Below, piece after piece: positions 63,916 to 64,000 of a DNA stretch of 64,000 nucleotides. A program made the translations under genes and the position numbers. Each line of letters opens with the position of its first letter. The stretch's first letter is position 1. The DNA comes from Ferrimonas sediminicola (GTDB lineage: Bacteria; Pseudomonadota; Gammaproteobacteria; Enterobacterales; Shewanellaceae): contig NZ_SWCI01000013.1 of NCBI RefSeq assembly GCF_005116715.1, positions 24,879 through 88,878 on the forward strand. Reading direction: 5' to 3'. Below the pieces are notes generated by a model. It saw only the letters and a program-made list of their open reading frames with translations. It searched no databases and was not told where the DNA came from.

Positions 63916-64000
63916 GCTCTTTAACAATTAGTCAGACAATCTGTGTGGGCACTCGCGCAGGATTGATATCTCATATATCAATGTTGCACTGAGTGACTAT
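63916..64000 (+). promoter_or_regulatory. rRNA operon leader with boxA antiterminator
   Basis: GCTCTTTAACAA (63916-63927) is the conserved boxA bound by NusB-NusE for antitermination. The following AATCTGTGTGGGCACTCG segment is nearly the same as the E. coli 16S leader. The 16S rRNA gene itself starts beyond base 64000. Confidence 0.93.

Overview
The window is GC-rich chromosomal DNA from a gammaproteobacterium of the Alteromonadales. Gene order (lexA-sulA next to a caa3-type cytochrome oxidase cluster, bioH-comF, nfuA, tex-greB-ompR-envZ, pckA-hslO-hslR-gspC..N-nudE-cysQ, trmA-murI-rrn) is the Shewanella/Ferrimonas arrangement. The GC-rich codon use makes a Ferrimonas-like organism the best guess; this is inferred from synteny, not from a search. 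Nearly all of it is core genome. No tRNA, CRISPR array, prophage or insertion sequence was seen.

Layout. 1-4105: threonine catabolism (kbl-tdh), glpE-glpG, a FliL-like exported protein and ubiC. 4195-11949: a copper/silver island with three small exported Cys-rich proteins sharing a C-terminal RPPI(G/A/S) tail, a periplasmic protein built of heavy-metal-binding domains, the CusB-CusA efflux pair and a CueR-type regulator. Two promoters there have the 19-bp spacer and central dyad typical of MerR/CueR activation. 12031-17709: a DTW-domain tRNA modification enzyme, an aromatic amino acid permease, plsB, and lexA-sulA behind two LexA boxes. 18097-26350: a cytochrome c oxidase operon (coxB with a fused cytochrome c domain, coxA, ctaG, coxC, surf1, ctaA, ctaB, sco) behind a perfect FNR-type box. 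26419-27451: a lipoprotein hydrolase gene broken by an exact 40-bp tandem duplication.

27441-40946: a polysaccharide deacetylase, a MATE transporter, nfuA, a large M14 metallopeptidase, comF, bioH, a conserved hypothetical gene, tex, greB, ompR-envZ and a small beta-propeller gene. 41084-44098 (all minus strand): pckA, hslO, hslR. 44352-55789: a complete type II secretion operon gspCDEFGHIJKLMN with overlapping or tightly spaced genes. 55893-63697: nudE, cysQ, mnmH-selD, an acyl desaturase with a FabR-type operator beside fabR, trmA and murI. The window ends in the tandem promoters and boxA leader of an rRNA operon whose 16S gene starts beyond the right edge.

The most unusual items are the duplicated and frameshifted hydrolase gene, the copper island with its three-member peptide family and CueR-type promoters, the FabR operator at the desaturase, and an unexplained structured intergenic region upstream of selD.
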